From: DATMXT01 sp035560415
GTDB taxonomy: Bacteria > Bacillota > Clostridia > Oscillospirales > Feifaniaceae
Direction of reading: 5' to 3'
NCBI GenBank assembly: GCA_035560415.1
Contig: DATMZG010000142.1
Location: 1-38,886 of the forward strand
DNA length: 38,886 bases
Shown one piece after another: positions 25,717 to 34,050 of this stretch; the stretch's first letter is position 1; each line of letters opens with the position of its first letter. The position numbers and the translations under genes were made by a program. Under the pieces are notes generated by a model that saw only the letters and a list, made by a program, of their open reading frames with translations, made no database searches and was not told where the DNA came from.

Positions 25717-27021
25717 ATGACATTACAGGAAAAAGTGAAAGCCAAAACGATGTCGGTGGAGGAGGCGCTCGCCAAAATCCCGGACGGCGCCCTGATCGGC
25801 CTTGTCGGCGGGGCGCTTGAACCCCAGGTCATTTTGAAGAGCCTGCACACGATTTTGGAGCGCATGACAAAGCCGGTCGTCATGTACGGCACCGGCTCGG
25901 TGCACGACTACGAGTACATCTGCAACCCCAAGTATCAGGACAAGATGACCGTCTGGTCCAACTTCTACGGCGGCCTCTGCCGCAGAAATCACCCGAATGG
26001 CAACGTCTCCCTCATTCCGCTCCACCTCCACGCCAGCGTAACCCGCTTCATGGAGGTCTACACCCCGAACGTCGTGCTGCTCATGGGCACCGCGGTCGAC
26101 AAGCACGGCTATGTCCGCTGCTCCTTCGGCGCATCCGAGCTTCTGATGGCCGAAAAGGCCGACCTCGTCATCGCCGAGGTCAACCCGCAGATCCCCTACG
26201 TATACGGCGAAAACGAAATTCATATCGACGACATCGACTGCCTCATTGAAGTCGACTATCCGCCGGACTCCTTTGAGCCCGGCCTCCTCTCGGACATCGA
26301 CATTGCCATCGGCAAAAACGTGGCCGAGCTCGTCGAGGACGGCTCGACCATTCAGCTCGGCATCGGCGCCGTACCCGACGCCGTCGCCCAGGCTTTCATG
26401 GACAAGAAGGACCTCGGCATTCACACCGAGATGCTGACCTCCTCGATGGCCGATTTGGCGCTTGCCGGCGTCGTCACCGGCAAGTGCAAGACGCTGCACA
26501 AGGGCAAAATCGTCGGCACCTTCGCCCACGGCTCCACAAAGCTCTACGACTTTCTGGCCGAAAACCCCTCGGTCTACCTGATGCCCTACCGCTACCTCAA
26601 CAACCCCTGGGTCATCGCCCAGAACTATAAAATGTGCTCCATCAACACCTGCATGGAGGTCGACCTTGTCGGACAGGTCTCCTCCGAGTCCATCGGCCCC
26701 CGGCAGTATTCCGGCACCGGCGGCCAAAACGACACGGCCGAGGGCGCCATCCACGCGCGGGACGGCAAGTCCATCATCGCCTTCCCCTCCTCGGTCGTCA
26801 AGAAGGACGGCACCCGCCTCTCCAAAATTAAGCCCATCCTGACCCCGGGCGCCATCGTCACGCTCTCCCGCAACAACATCGACTACCTCGTCACCGAGTA
26901 CGGCGTGGCCCCCATGAAGGCCCGCACCATCCGGCAGCGGGTCGACAACCTCATTGCGGTCGCCCACCCCGACTTTAGGGCAGAGCTGCGCGCCGAGGCC
27001 AATAAGCTGATGCTCTGGTAA
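25717..27021 (+). CDS. Acetyl-CoA hydrolase/transferase family CoA-transferase (4-hydroxybutyrate or butyrate type)
   Basis: This 434-residue class I CoA-transferase moves CoA between acetyl-CoA and another carboxylic acid. Glu238 in IHTEM aligns with the catalytic glutamate of the 4-hydroxybutyrate CoA-transferase family (Clostridium aminobutyricum Glu238). GTGGQNDTAEGA near residue 335 matches the conserved C-terminal signature. Substrate choice (4-hydroxybutyrate, butyrate, propionate) is not readable from these motifs. It is a single-gene unit, with its own promoter and a strong terminator, so the rest of the fermentation pathway lies elsewhere. In Clostridia such enzymes are used for butyrate or 4-aminobutyrate fermentation. 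Confidence 0.9.
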   Translation: MTLQEKVKAKTMSVEEALAKIPDGALIGLVGGALEPQVILKSLHTILERMTKPVVMYGTGSVHDYEYICNPKYQDKMTVWSNFYGGLCRRNHPNGNVSLIPLHLHASVTRFMEVYTPNVVLLMGTAVDKHGYVRCSFGASELLMAEKADLVIAEVNPQIPYVYGENEIHIDDIDCLIEVDYPPDSFEPGLLSDIDIAIGKNVAELVEDGSTIQLGIGAVPDAVAQAFMDKKDLGIHTEMLTSSMADLALAGVVTGKCKTLHKGKIVGTFAHGSTKLYDFLAENPSVYLMPYRYLNNPWVIAQNYKMCSINTCMEVDLVGQVSSESIGPRQYSGTGGQNDTAEGAIHARDGKSIIAFPSSVVKKDGTRLSKIKPILTPGAIVTLSRNNIDYLVTEYGVAPMKARTIRQRVDNLIAVAHPDFRAELRAEANKLMLW

Positions 27022-27036
27022 AAAGTTCACTTAATC

Positions 27037-27078
27037 ACAGCCGGTTTTCGGAGCCTTCCGAAAACCGGCTGTTTTTTT
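27037..27078 (+). terminator. Rho-independent terminator after the CoA-transferase gene
   Basis: A perfect 16-bp stem (ACAGCCGGTTTTCGGA and its complement) with a 4-base loop is followed by seven T residues. Confidence 0.93.
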
Positions 27079-27111
27079 ACCCCATAGTCGGCAAAATATT
27101 TTTGCATGCGC

Positions 27112-27140
27112 TTGTATTTCAGACAGGAACATGATAAGAT
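27112..27140 (+). promoter_or_regulatory. Promoter of the marR-ABC exporter operon
   Basis: TTGTAT (27112-27117) and TAAGAT (27135-27140) are 17 bases apart, upstream of the MarR-family gene. Confidence 0.6.
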
Positions 27141-27157
27141 ATCTGATAATAAGATAT
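27139..27157. promoter_or_regulatory. Possible MarR operator
   Basis: An inverted repeat ATATCT-gataata-AGATAT overlaps the -10 and the expected transcript start. MarR repressors often bind AT-rich palindromes of this size in their own promoter; no binding data are visible here. Confidence 0.5.
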
Positions 27158-27207
27158 ATTACAGTAAGACAATTTATTGTTGTATAGGCAAAAAGGAGGA
27201 GTGTATT

Positions 27208-27693
27208 TTGCAATTGCAACGGGACGAATACCTCGAGCTGCTGCACCAAGTGAACTACACGGCCGCCCTGTTTCGGCGCGCCTTTATCGCCGCGTACGGG
27301 AGCCCCGAAAAAGAGCTCTTTGAACAAGCCGGCGGCAGCACAGGCAAACCCCGGGGATACGGCAAAATTCTCGCGACGCTGTCCCGGGAGGACGGCATCA
27401 CGCAGAGCGAACTTGCGGCCCGCCTCTCCATCCGGCCGCAGTCCCTGACGGCGGCGCTGACAAAGCTCGAGCAGGGGGGCTATATCACGCGGCAGCGGGG
27501 GCTAAGCGACCGGCGTGAGCAGCTTGTCCTTATCACGCCCTCGGGCCGGCGGCACAGCGCGAACATTCAGGACTGCCGCCGCAAGACGGCCGAAGAGATG
27601 TTCGCCTGTCTCTCAGACGAGGAGCGCGGGCAGCTCTCGGCGCTGCTGGCCCGGGTGACGGAGAGCTTTGAAAACAGCCGGGGGGGCGCGTAA
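27208..27693 (+). CDS. MarR-family transcriptional regulator
   Basis: This 161-residue winged-helix protein has the MarR pattern: GYGKILATLSREDGITQSELAARLSIRPQSLTAALTKLEQGGYITRQRGLSDRREQLVLITPSG spans the recognition helix and wing, including the DRRE segment typical of the wing tip. The most probable start is TTG at 27208, six bases after GGAGGAG (27195-27201); the AT-rich frame upstream is the promoter region. It is four bases upstream of two ABC exporter genes and likely represses them, being relieved by a drug or metabolite. Confidence 0.88.
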   Translation: MQLQRDEYLELLHQVNYTAALFRRAFIAAYGSPEKELFEQAGGSTGKPRGYGKILATLSREDGITQSELAARLSIRPQSLTAALTKLEQGGYITRQRGLSDRREQLVLITPSGRRHSANIQDCRRKTAEEMFACLSDEERGQLSALLARVTESFENSRGGA

Positions 27694-27697
27694 ACTC

Positions 27698-29482
27698 ATG
27701 TGGAAACTGCTTCGCCGCATGAACAGAAGGGACGCGGCCTTCGGCGGCGTCTGTATTTTGTTTGCGGCGCTTCAGGTCTGGCTTGACCTCAAAATACCCG
27801 ACTATATGGCGGACATCACCCGCATCACCCAGTCAAAGGGCGCATCCTCCGGCAGCATCTGGGGACAGGGCGGCATGATGCTGCTCTGCGCTTTAGGCAG
27901 CCTCGCTTTCGCCATTCTCACGGGGCTCATGTCGGCCCGGCTTGCGGCCGGCTTCTCGCGGCAGCTGCGGGGCGAAATTTTCGACCGCGTGGAGGACTTT
28001 TCGATGGAGGAGATCGACCGCTTCTCCACGGCCTCCCTCATCACCCGCTCCACAAACGACATCACCCAAATTCAAAACCTCGTGGCGCGGGGCTTCAACC
28101 AGTTTGTGCGGGCGCCCCTCGTCATCGCGGTCGCCTTTGCCAAAATATCGACCCGCCACTGGCAGTGGTCGGCCATGACGGGCGCCGCCGTCTTTTTAGT
28201 CGTGCTGGCCCTCGTTTTCGTCGTCAAGTACGCCCATCCGAAGTTTCGGGCAATGCAGGACCTCACGGACGATTTGAACATGGTCGTGCGGGAAAACCTC
28301 ACGGGCATCCGGGTCATCCGGGCCTACAACGCCGAGACCTATGAGCGGGAGAAGTTCGAGGGCGCAAACGGGCGCCTCACGAGTAACGCCATCAAGGCCC
28401 GCCGCGGCATGCAGCTCATGCCGGTCACAAACGAATTTGCCAGCAATCTGCTCACGGTCGGCATTTACTGCTCGGGCGCATTCATGATTGTGCGTACCGC
28501 CCCCGCCTTGCAGCTTGGCCTATTCAGCGAAATGGTGGTCTTCTCGACCTACGCGGCCAAAATCATTCAGGGCTTCATGCGGCTCAACTTCATTTTCATG
28601 ATGCTGCCGCGCGCCTCAGTGTCGGCGCATCGCCTTAGTGAGGTGCTCGATACGCCGCCCACCATCAAGGATGGCGGGCACACCGAAGGCGTGGCGGGGG
28701 AGGCGGGCACCGTCGAGTTCAGGCAGGTCAGTTTCCACTATCCGGACTCGCCCGCGGACGTTTTGACCGACATCACGTTTTCCGCAAAGCGGGGGGAGAC
28801 TGTCGCCCTCATCGGCGCCACCGGCAGCGGCAAGACCACCATCGTCAACTTGCTGCTGCGCTTCTTTGACCCGACGGGCGGGCAGGTGCTGGTCGACGGG
28901 CGGGACGCGCGGCAGTACACGCAGGACGCCCTGCGCCGAAAACTGGGCTACGCGCCGCAGCTCGCCGTGCTCTTCACCGGCACCGTGCGCTCCAACGTCA
29001 CTTACGGCGAGGAACGCTCTAAAGAGAGCGCCGCCGGCGCCGCAGTCCGAGACGCGCTTGAAATTGCGCAAGGCTATGACTTTGTCTCGAAAATGCCGGG
29101 CGGCGTGGACGCCGCTGTCGCCCGCGGCGGCACGAACGTGTCGGGCGGGCAAAAACAGCGCATTTCAGTGGCGCGGGCCGTCTACCGAAAGCCCGAAATC
29201 TACATTTTCGACGACACCTTCTCAGCCCTCGACTACAAGACCGACCGGGCGCTGCGCGCCGCCTTAAAGCAGCGCACGGCCGGCGTCACCACTTTCATCG
29301 TGGCGCAGCGCATCGGCACCATCCGCGAGGCGGACAGGATTCTGGTGCTCGACGACGGCAAAATTGTCGGCTCCGGCACCCACCGCGAACTGCTGGAGAA
29401 CTGCGATGTCTACCGCGAAATTGCGCGCACGCAGCTTTCGGAGGAGGAACTTTCACAGTGGCAAAAGACAGTTACACGTTAG
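27698..29482 (+). CDS. Heterodimeric ABC exporter, subunit with degenerate ATP site
   Basis: This 594-residue half-transporter has an N-terminal membrane domain of six helices (about residues 15-320) and a C-terminal ATPase domain. Walker A GATGSGKTT is near 371 and the signature VSGGQKQR near 480. Walker B reads IFDD: Asp506 replaces the catalytic glutamate, and the switch residue is Gln537 (IVAQR) in place of histidine. These are the degenerate-site changes known from heterodimeric exporters such as TM287/288, where one of the two ATP sites is inactive. The normal site is supplied with the next gene's product. The ATG at 27698 follows the MarR stop by four bases; a longer start at 27668 lies inside marR. 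Substrate unknown, probably drug or lipid export. Confidence 0.92.
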   Translation: MWKLLRRMNRRDAAFGGVCILFAALQVWLDLKIPDYMADITRITQSKGASSGSIWGQGGMMLLCALGSLAFAILTGLMSARLAAGFSRQLRGEIFDRVEDFSMEEIDRFSTASLITRSTNDITQIQNLVARGFNQFVRAPLVIAVAFAKISTRHWQWSAMTGAAVFLVVLALVFVVKYAHPKFRAMQDLTDDLNMVVRENLTGIRVIRAYNAETYEREKFEGANGRLTSNAIKARRGMQLMPVTNEFASNLLTVGIYCSGAFMIVRTAPALQLGLFSEMVVFSTYAAKIIQGFMRLNFIFMMLPRASVSAHRLSEVLDTPPTIKDGGHTEGVAGEAGTVEFRQVSFHYPDSPADVLTDITFSAKRGETVALIGATGSGKTTIVNLLLRFFDPTGGQVLVDGRDARQYTQDALRRKLGYAPQLAVLFTGTVRSNVTYGEERSKESAAGAAVRDALEIAQGYDFVSKMPGGVDAAVARGGTNVSGGQKQRISVARAVYRKPEIYIFDDTFSALDYKTDRALRAALKQRTAGVTTFIVAQRIGTIREADRILVLDDGKIVGSGTHRELLENCDVYREIARTQLSEEELSQWQKTVTR

Positions 29483-31308
29483 GCCAGGTCAATATGAACG
29501 CGCCCGGCGTCGGCGGGCGGGGGCCGGGGCGCATGAAGGCCATGGAAAAGCCGGGGGACTTCAAGGGCGCCTGGGGCATGCTGATGCACTACGGGGGCCG
29601 GTATACCGCCATGATGGGGCTTGCGCTTGCCAGCGCCGTCGCCAGCGTCATTTTAAGCCTTGTGGGACCCGCAAAGCTCAGGACCGTCACCAACATGATC
29701 ACGTCCGGCATGGAAGGGGGCTTTGTCGACACCGGGGCGGTGCTGCGCATTGCGGCCCTTTTGGTGAGTTTATATATTCTGAGCGCCCTGCTGGCCTACT
29801 TGCGCTCCTTCCTGATGGCCACTTTTTCGCAGCTCATCTCAAAAAACCTGCGCACCGACATTTCGGCAAAAATCAACCGCGTCCCCCTCACCGCTTTCGA
29901 CAAGGCCTCTTTCGGCGACCTGCTCAGCCGCGTGACCAACGACGTCGACACCATCGGCGAGTCGCTCTCCATGAGCTTAGGCGACCTTGTGACCGGCGTC
30001 ACCACCTTTGCACTGTGCACCGCCATGATGCTGCGCATGAATCTGCCGCTTGCGGCGGTGGCCCTCCTCGCAAGCCTCGTCGGCTTTTGGGCCATGCGGA
30101 CCATCATCGTCCACTCGCAAAAATATTTTGTGGACCGCCAGCGATATCTCGGCGAGCTGGGCGGCCACATTGAGGAGATTTACGCGGGGCACACCGTCGT
30201 GAAAGCCTACGGCGGCGAACGGCAGTCCCGCCGGGAGTTTGCACGGCTCAATGAACTGCTCTTCGTGAGCAACTGGAAAAGCCAGTTTTACAGCGGCATC
30301 ATGATGCCGGCCATGGAGTTTGTGGGAAACCTCGGCTACCTTGCGGTCTGCGTGGCGGGGGCCTTCATGAAAGAGCGGGGGCTCATCGACTTTGGCACCA
30401 TCGTGGCCTTCATCGTCTACGTCAAGCTCTTCACGCAGCCTCTGGGGCATGTGGCAAACGCCGCCACCAGCCTTCAGTCGGCGGCGGCCGGCAGCGAGCG
30501 GGTCTTTGCCTTTTTGCGGGAGCCCGAAATGGCCGATGAGACCGGCAAGCTCGCGGCGGGGGAAGCGGCAAACGCCGAAGTGGTCTTCGACCATGTGAAG
30601 TTCGGATATACGCCCGGGCGCACGATTATCCACGACTTTTCGGTGCGCATTGCGCCGGGGCAGAAAGTGGCCATTGTCGGGCCCACGGGCGCTGGCAAGA
30701 CGACGCTGGTCAATTTGCTCATGCGCTTCTATGAGCTGGACGCAGGCTCCATCTCCATCGGCGGCGTCAAGACGACCGATATGACCCGCGAGGCCGTGCA
30801 CGCCATGTTCGGCATGGTGCTGCAGGACACCTGGCTCTTTGAGGGGACGGTGCGGGAGAACATCGCCTACTCGAAAAAAGGCGTGACGGACGAGGAGATT
30901 CGGGCGGCCTGCAAGGCCGTCGGCATTGACCGCTACATCCTGTCGCTGCCGAGCGGTTACGACACGGTGCTGGGCGACGCCTCCAACATGTCGGCCGGCC
31001 AGCGCCAGCTCTTTACGATCGCCCGCACCATGGTGGCCGACGCCCCGCTGCTCATTTTGGACGAGGCCACGAGCTCGGTCGACACCCGCACTGAGCTCAT
31101 TGTGCAAAAGGCCATGGAGAAGCTGACAGAGGGGCGCACCTCCTTTACCATCGCCCACCGGCTCTCCACCGTCAGAGACGCCGACGTCATCCTGGTCATG
31201 AAGGACGGTGACATTGTGGAGAGCGGCAGCCACAATGAACTGCTCGCCAAAGGCGGCTTTTACGCCGAGCTGTGGCAAAGCCAGTTCGTCAACGCCGAGG
31301 CCATTTGA
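29458..31308 (+). CDS. Heterodimeric ABC exporter, catalytic subunit
   Basis: This 616-residue half-transporter has a Gly-rich N-terminal tail, a membrane domain and an ATPase domain. It has Walker A GPTGAGKTT, signature MSAGQRQL, Walker B LILDE with Glu536, and switch His567 (IAHRL). All catalytic residues are present, complementing the degenerate partner. It starts with GTG at 29458, inside the end of the preceding gene and about eight bases after GGAGGAAC, so the subunits are made together. The pair with a MarR regulator suggests inducible multidrug or antimicrobial-peptide export. Confidence 0.93.
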   Translation: MAKDSYTLGQVNMNAPGVGGRGPGRMKAMEKPGDFKGAWGMLMHYGGRYTAMMGLALASAVASVILSLVGPAKLRTVTNMITSGMEGGFVDTGAVLRIAALLVSLYILSALLAYLRSFLMATFSQLISKNLRTDISAKINRVPLTAFDKASFGDLLSRVTNDVDTIGESLSMSLGDLVTGVTTFALCTAMMLRMNLPLAAVALLASLVGFWAMRTIIVHSQKYFVDRQRYLGELGGHIEEIYAGHTVVKAYGGERQSRREFARLNELLFVSNWKSQFYSGIMMPAMEFVGNLGYLAVCVAGAFMKERGLIDFGTIVAFIVYVKLFTQPLGHVANAATSLQSAAAGSERVFAFLREPEMADETGKLAAGEAANAEVVFDHVKFGYTPGRTIIHDFSVRIAPGQKVAIVGPTGAGKTTLVNLLMRFYELDAGSISIGGVKTTDMTREAVHAMFGMVLQDTWLFEGTVRENIAYSKKGVTDEEIRAACKAVGIDRYILSLPSGYDTVLGDASNMSAGQRQLFTIARTMVADAPLLILDEATSSVDTRTELIVQKAMEKLTEGRTSFTIAHRLSTVRDADVILVMKDGDIVESGSHNELLAKGGFYAELWQSQFVNAEAI

Positions 31309-31334
31309 GGGCGGCGGTGTGCGCCAAAAAAGAG

Positions 31335-31363
31335 AGCGGCATGACCGAAGAGGTCATGCCGCT
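31335..31363. terminator. Terminator between the ABC exporter and the AI-2E family gene
   Basis: A perfect 12-bp stem (AGCGGCATGACC with its complement) is preceded by six A residues, which read as T's on the minus strand. It thus suits the AI-2E family gene best; the plus side has only ATAAAT and would end the exporter operon less efficiently. Confidence 0.78.
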
Positions 31364-31419
31364 ATAAATACAGACTGAAATTTCACTTCGCGCCGGAAAA
31401 CAGGCGCTCAACTGTCTGT

Positions 31420-32625
31420 CTATTCCTTGGATTCTTCCAGCTTGAAGTGGTTTTCCTCATAGGTGGTCGTCTCGACCGGCAGCTTCTTTTTTTCAAGGCG
31501 CAGCCGGATGGAGTCATTGAGGAGCTTGTGCAGCAGGGCAAAGAGCGGAACGCCGAACAGCATGCCGAAAACGCCGAACAGCGCGCCGAAGAATGTGACC
31601 GACACGACGACCCACAGGGCGGAAATGCCGATGGAGTCCCCGAGAATTTTGGGGCCGAGGATGTTGCCGTCAAACTGCTGAAGCAGGATGACGAAGACGG
31701 CGTAGAGAATGGCTCTCGACGGGTCGAGGAAGAGCATGAGAATGACGGTGGGAATGCCGCCGATGAAGGGGCCGAAATAGGGGATGACGTTGGTCACGCC
31801 CACAATGCAGGAGATCAGCGTGGTCTCGGGCATGCCCATGATGCTCATGCCGAAGTAACAGATGAGGCCGATGATGATGGAGTCGATGATTTTGCCGGTG
31901 ATGAAGCCGCCGAAAATGCGGTCGGCGTCCTGCGCGATGTCGATGAGGCGGTTGACCCGTTTTTGCGGCAGGTAGGCGTACAGCATTTTTTTGAACTGCC
32001 CTTTTAAGTGCTCCTTGCTGTCGACGATGTAAATGGAGAGCACCGTGCTGACGATGACGTTGAAAACCGAGCTCGCCATGGAAAACGAAATGCCGAGCAC
32101 CTGCGGCAGCCGGTCGGCAATCCAGTCACCGAGGCGCGTGAGAGCCGTGTCTGTCAGCGTCAGAATGTCGGCGTCGGTCAAGGTGGAGTCGAGGAAGGGA
32201 ATTCTGTCGTAGAGGCGCACCGCAAAGTCGACAGTGGACTTGAAGTACTCGGGGCCGCGCTCAAGAAGGCCCCAGACCGAGGCCGCAAGCTGCGGGAGCA
32301 CCAGCGAGAAAAAGATGACGATGCCGGTGACAAGCACCGCGTAGGAGAAGACCACGGCCAGGGCGCGGCGGCGGCCGGCATCGGTCACCTTCGGAAAAGC
32401 GGTATGTACAAAGGACACTTCTATCCAGTCGATGACGGGGGAAATCAGGTATGCCAGCGCAAAGCCGTAAATAATCGGCTTCATCATCCGGAACAATTTG
32501 CGGGCGACCGTCGCCACCACCGGATAATGGAAGAAGAGCCCGTAGAAAGCAATGGCAACGCAGAGGGCGAACGCAATATAACACGCGATTTCGAGATAGG
32601 TCTTATTCAACTTTTTAATATTCAT
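31420..32625 (-). CDS. AI-2E family transporter (PerM/YdiK-type membrane protein)
   Basis: This 401-residue protein has about eight hydrophobic segments: two near the N-terminus (LEIACYIAFALCVAIAFYGLFF and IIYGFALAYLISPVIDW), others in the middle, and the C-terminal set including IGLICYFGMSIMGMPETTLISCIVGVTNVIPYFGPFIGGIPTVILM. The N-P-YFGPFIG stretch is the family hallmark. Members have been linked to export of autoinducer-2, Na/H exchange and other roles; the function here is not known. The start at 32625 follows GGAGGTG. Its -35 overlaps the end of the upstream amidase gene. Confidence 0.88.
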   Translation of the reverse strand: MNIKKLNKTYLEIACYIAFALCVAIAFYGLFFHYPVVATVARKLFRMMKPIIYGFALAYLISPVIDWIEVSFVHTAFPKVTDAGRRRALAVVFSYAVLVTGIVIFFSLVLPQLAASVWGLLERGPEYFKSTVDFAVRLYDRIPFLDSTLTDADILTLTDTALTRLGDWIADRLPQVLGISFSMASSVFNVIVSTVLSIYIVDSKEHLKGQFKKMLYAYLPQKRVNRLIDIAQDADRIFGGFITGKIIDSIIIGLICYFGMSIMGMPETTLISCIVGVTNVIPYFGPFIGGIPTVILMLFLDPSRAILYAVFVILLQQFDGNILGPKILGDSIGISALWVVVSVTFFGALFGVFGMLFGVPLFALLHKLLNDSIRLRLEKKKLPVETTTYEENHFKLEESKE

Positions 32626-32692
32626 ACGTTCACCTCCTTGTATTTTGACAAGTTACACGGGTTTATTACTAATTAATACAAAAGTACACTTC

Positions 32693-32721
32693 ATATTACA
32701 TTAAGGATATTGCGTTGTCAA
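32693..32721 (-). promoter_or_regulatory. Promoter of the AI-2E family gene
   Basis: A perfect TTGACA (32716-32721) and TAATAT (32693-32698) are 17 bases apart on the minus strand. The -35 is part of a 10-base tandem duplication that also contains the amidase stop codon. Confidence 0.75.
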
Positions 32722-32736
32722 GATAAGTCAAGATAA
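32717..32736. repeat. Perfect tandem duplication of 10 bases
   Basis: GTCAAGATAA occurs twice in direct tandem. On the minus strand it supplies the last codons and stop of the amidase gene and the TTGACA -35 of the AI-2E family promoter. Confidence 0.85.
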
Positions 32737-33242
32737 TTGGACACGCCGCTTGCAATTGCCCGCGCGTACTCGTCTCTGCATGTGACGCAGCGGATGCACA
32801 GCGGAAATTCCACGACAATGCCGGCCCGCCCGGCGCTCTCCTGCACCTGCAGCACGTCGCCGCACCGCTCCTCCATGCAGGGCAGGCCCCGGACCGTCAG
32901 CCCGAGTTCGGCCAGCCGCAGGGCGACCGACGCGGCAAGCGCCTCGGTCGCGGGCCCCGCGCCCGGCGCGCCGCCCACCGAGACATAGCAGGGCGTGTTG
33001 CGCCTGCTGTGGTGGATGACGACAAGGGCTGCGGGCTCGCAGCGTTTCACTGCCGCCACCCGGCCTTCGGGAGGCAGCCGGCTGTCGCCGCGGTGGGAGC
33101 ACCGGACAAGGCGCCCCTCAAGTTCAAGAATCCGGGCGGCCTTGTTGGAGACGCAGAGGTTTTGCCTGCTTTCGCGCAGGCCCTGTGTGCACTCTCCGCG
33201 CCACAGGCCGCCGTGGCCGGGGTCCAAAAAAACACTTTTCAT
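32718..33242 (-). CDS. N-acetylmuramoyl-L-alanine amidase-like protein (Amidase_3)
   Basis: This 174-residue protein has the zinc amidase pattern: VFLDPGHGG (first His), GLRESRQNLCVSNKAARILE (Glu ligand), LVVIHHSRR (second His) and, near the C-terminus, VVEFPLC with the catalytic Glu. It is shorter than usual for the family (about 180-220) and lacks a signal peptide from this start, so a cytoplasmic or spore-related role is possible; it could also be a degenerate member. The ATG at 33242 overlaps the stop of the upstream small ORF (ATGA). The ATG at 33248 has a better-spaced ribosome site (AGGAG, 33258-33262) and is an alternative. It is rich in cysteine in the second half. Confidence 0.75.
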   Translation of the reverse strand: MKSVFLDPGHGGLWRGECTQGLRESRQNLCVSNKAARILELEGRLVRCSHRGDSRLPPEGRVAAVKRCEPAALVVIHHSRRNTPCYVSVGGAPGAGPATEALAASVALRLAELGLTVRGLPCMEERCGDVLQVQESAGRAGIVVEFPLCIRCVTCRDEYARAIASGVSNYLDLS

Positions 33243-33457
33243 TTGCATCTGCATCCGCTCCTGCATCTCGTCAGCTGCGCGCCGAGCCATAAGAGCTCGG
33301 GGGGCAGGGAGTCGTAAAAATAGAGCCGCCGAAAGCCGGGACAGCAAAACGGCGGGACCTTCCCGCCGCATGAACCCTCCCCGAAGTGCGGCGGAATGGG
33401 GCTGCCGGACCTGACTGCGCGTCCGAGCACTCGTCTTACCTGACTGTTTTTTCTCAT
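33239..33457 (-). CDS. Small Cys-rich protein of unknown function, coupled to the amidase
   Basis: This 72-residue frame (up to 89 if read from TTG 33508) ends in TGA that overlaps the amidase ATG (ATGA). Its codons are strongly G/C at the third position, unlike the other frames here. It contains six cysteines (GSCGGK, FCCPGFRR, TRCRSGCRCK) and a proline/aromatic segment YFYDSLPPELLWLGA. No family is recognised. Start evidence is weak: ATG 33457 has no ribosome site, while TTG 33508 has AGGA nine bases upstream. The span 33249-33609 holds no other gene; it also has a GC hairpin around 33350-33368 and the promoter of the next gene on the plus strand. Confidence 0.42.
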   Translation of the reverse strand: MRKNSQVRRVLGRAVRSGSPIPPHFGEGSCGGKVPPFCCPGFRRLYFYDSLPPELLWLGAQLTRCRSGCRCK

Positions 33458-33522
33458 TTGTTTTGTGATGATATAGACCACCCCGTGACCATCATATGCC
33501 GTTTTCAAGGCCTCCGTTCCTG

Positions 33523-33552
33523 TTGACGCTCACCCTCCCGGTGAAGTATAAT
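33523..33552 (+). promoter_or_regulatory. Promoter of the C_GCAxxG_C_C-kinase-dehydrogenase-aldolase operon
   Basis: TTGACG (33523-33528) and TATAAT (33547-33552) are 18 bases apart. The transcript start near 33559 excludes the ATG there as the start codon and supports the ATG at 33610. Confidence 0.78.
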
Positions 33553-33609
33553 GTTTTCATGAAAAAGCGGGCGCGGGTTCGAATAACAAAACAGTTGGAG
33601 GAAACGTGG

Positions 33610-34050
33610 ATGACAAGGGCTGAAAAAGCGGTAGACCTCATGCTTAAAGACAATTTTTCGTGTTCGCAGGCGGTGCTCGAAGTGTTTTGCGACGATTTCG
33701 GCGTCGACGTCACGACGGCCAGAAAGCTCTCGGCCATGTTCGGCGGCGGGCTCAAGCGGGGCGGCGTCTGCGGCGTGCTTACGGGCGGCCTCATGGTGCT
33801 CGGCCTTAAATACGGCCAGACCGTCCCGAACGACCTTGAGACCAAAAAGGCGTCGGGCCCGATCGCAAGGGAATTTCTCTCCCGGTTTGAGGCCAAGGGC
33901 CACCGTGTGGACTGCGAGACGCTGCTCGGCGTCAACTCCTCCACGCCGGAGGGCGCCGCCTATGTCAAGGAGAAAGACCTCCACCGCGTCGTCTGCGCCG
34001 ACCTCGTGAAGGACTCCGTTGAGATTCTCGAGGACATGCTGGGGTTATGA
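33610..34050 (+). CDS. C_GCAxxG_C_C family redox/metal-type protein
   Basis: This 146-residue protein belongs to the C_GCAxxG_C_C family of conserved cysteine proteins. It shows FSCSQAVLEVFC (C18, C27), GGGLKRGGVCGVLTGGLMVLGL, then VDCETLLG and VVCADLV. The family is often beside sugar-acid, amino-acid or redox genes; a role in metal or cofactor binding is inferred. The start is ATG 33610, six bases after GGAGGAA (33597-33603). Its stop overlaps the kinase start (ATGA), so it is part of the same operon. Confidence 0.82.
   Translation: MTRAEKAVDLMLKDNFSCSQAVLEVFCDDFGVDVTTARKLSAMFGGGLKRGGVCGVLTGGLMVLGLKYGQTVPNDLETKKASGPIAREFLSRFEAKGHRVDCETLLGVNSSTPEGAAYVKEKDLHRVVCADLVKDSVEILEDMLGL

Noticed and set aside
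25723..27030. 435-codon open frame on the minus strand opposite the CoA-transferase
   Set aside because: Antisense shadow; the plus-strand protein is clear and has promoter, ribosome site and terminator.
33405..33415. GTCAGGTCCGG on the minus strand, resembling a part of signal recognition particle RNA
   Set aside because: The following GGAAGGAAGCAGCC core of SRP RNA is missing, so the match is likely chance.
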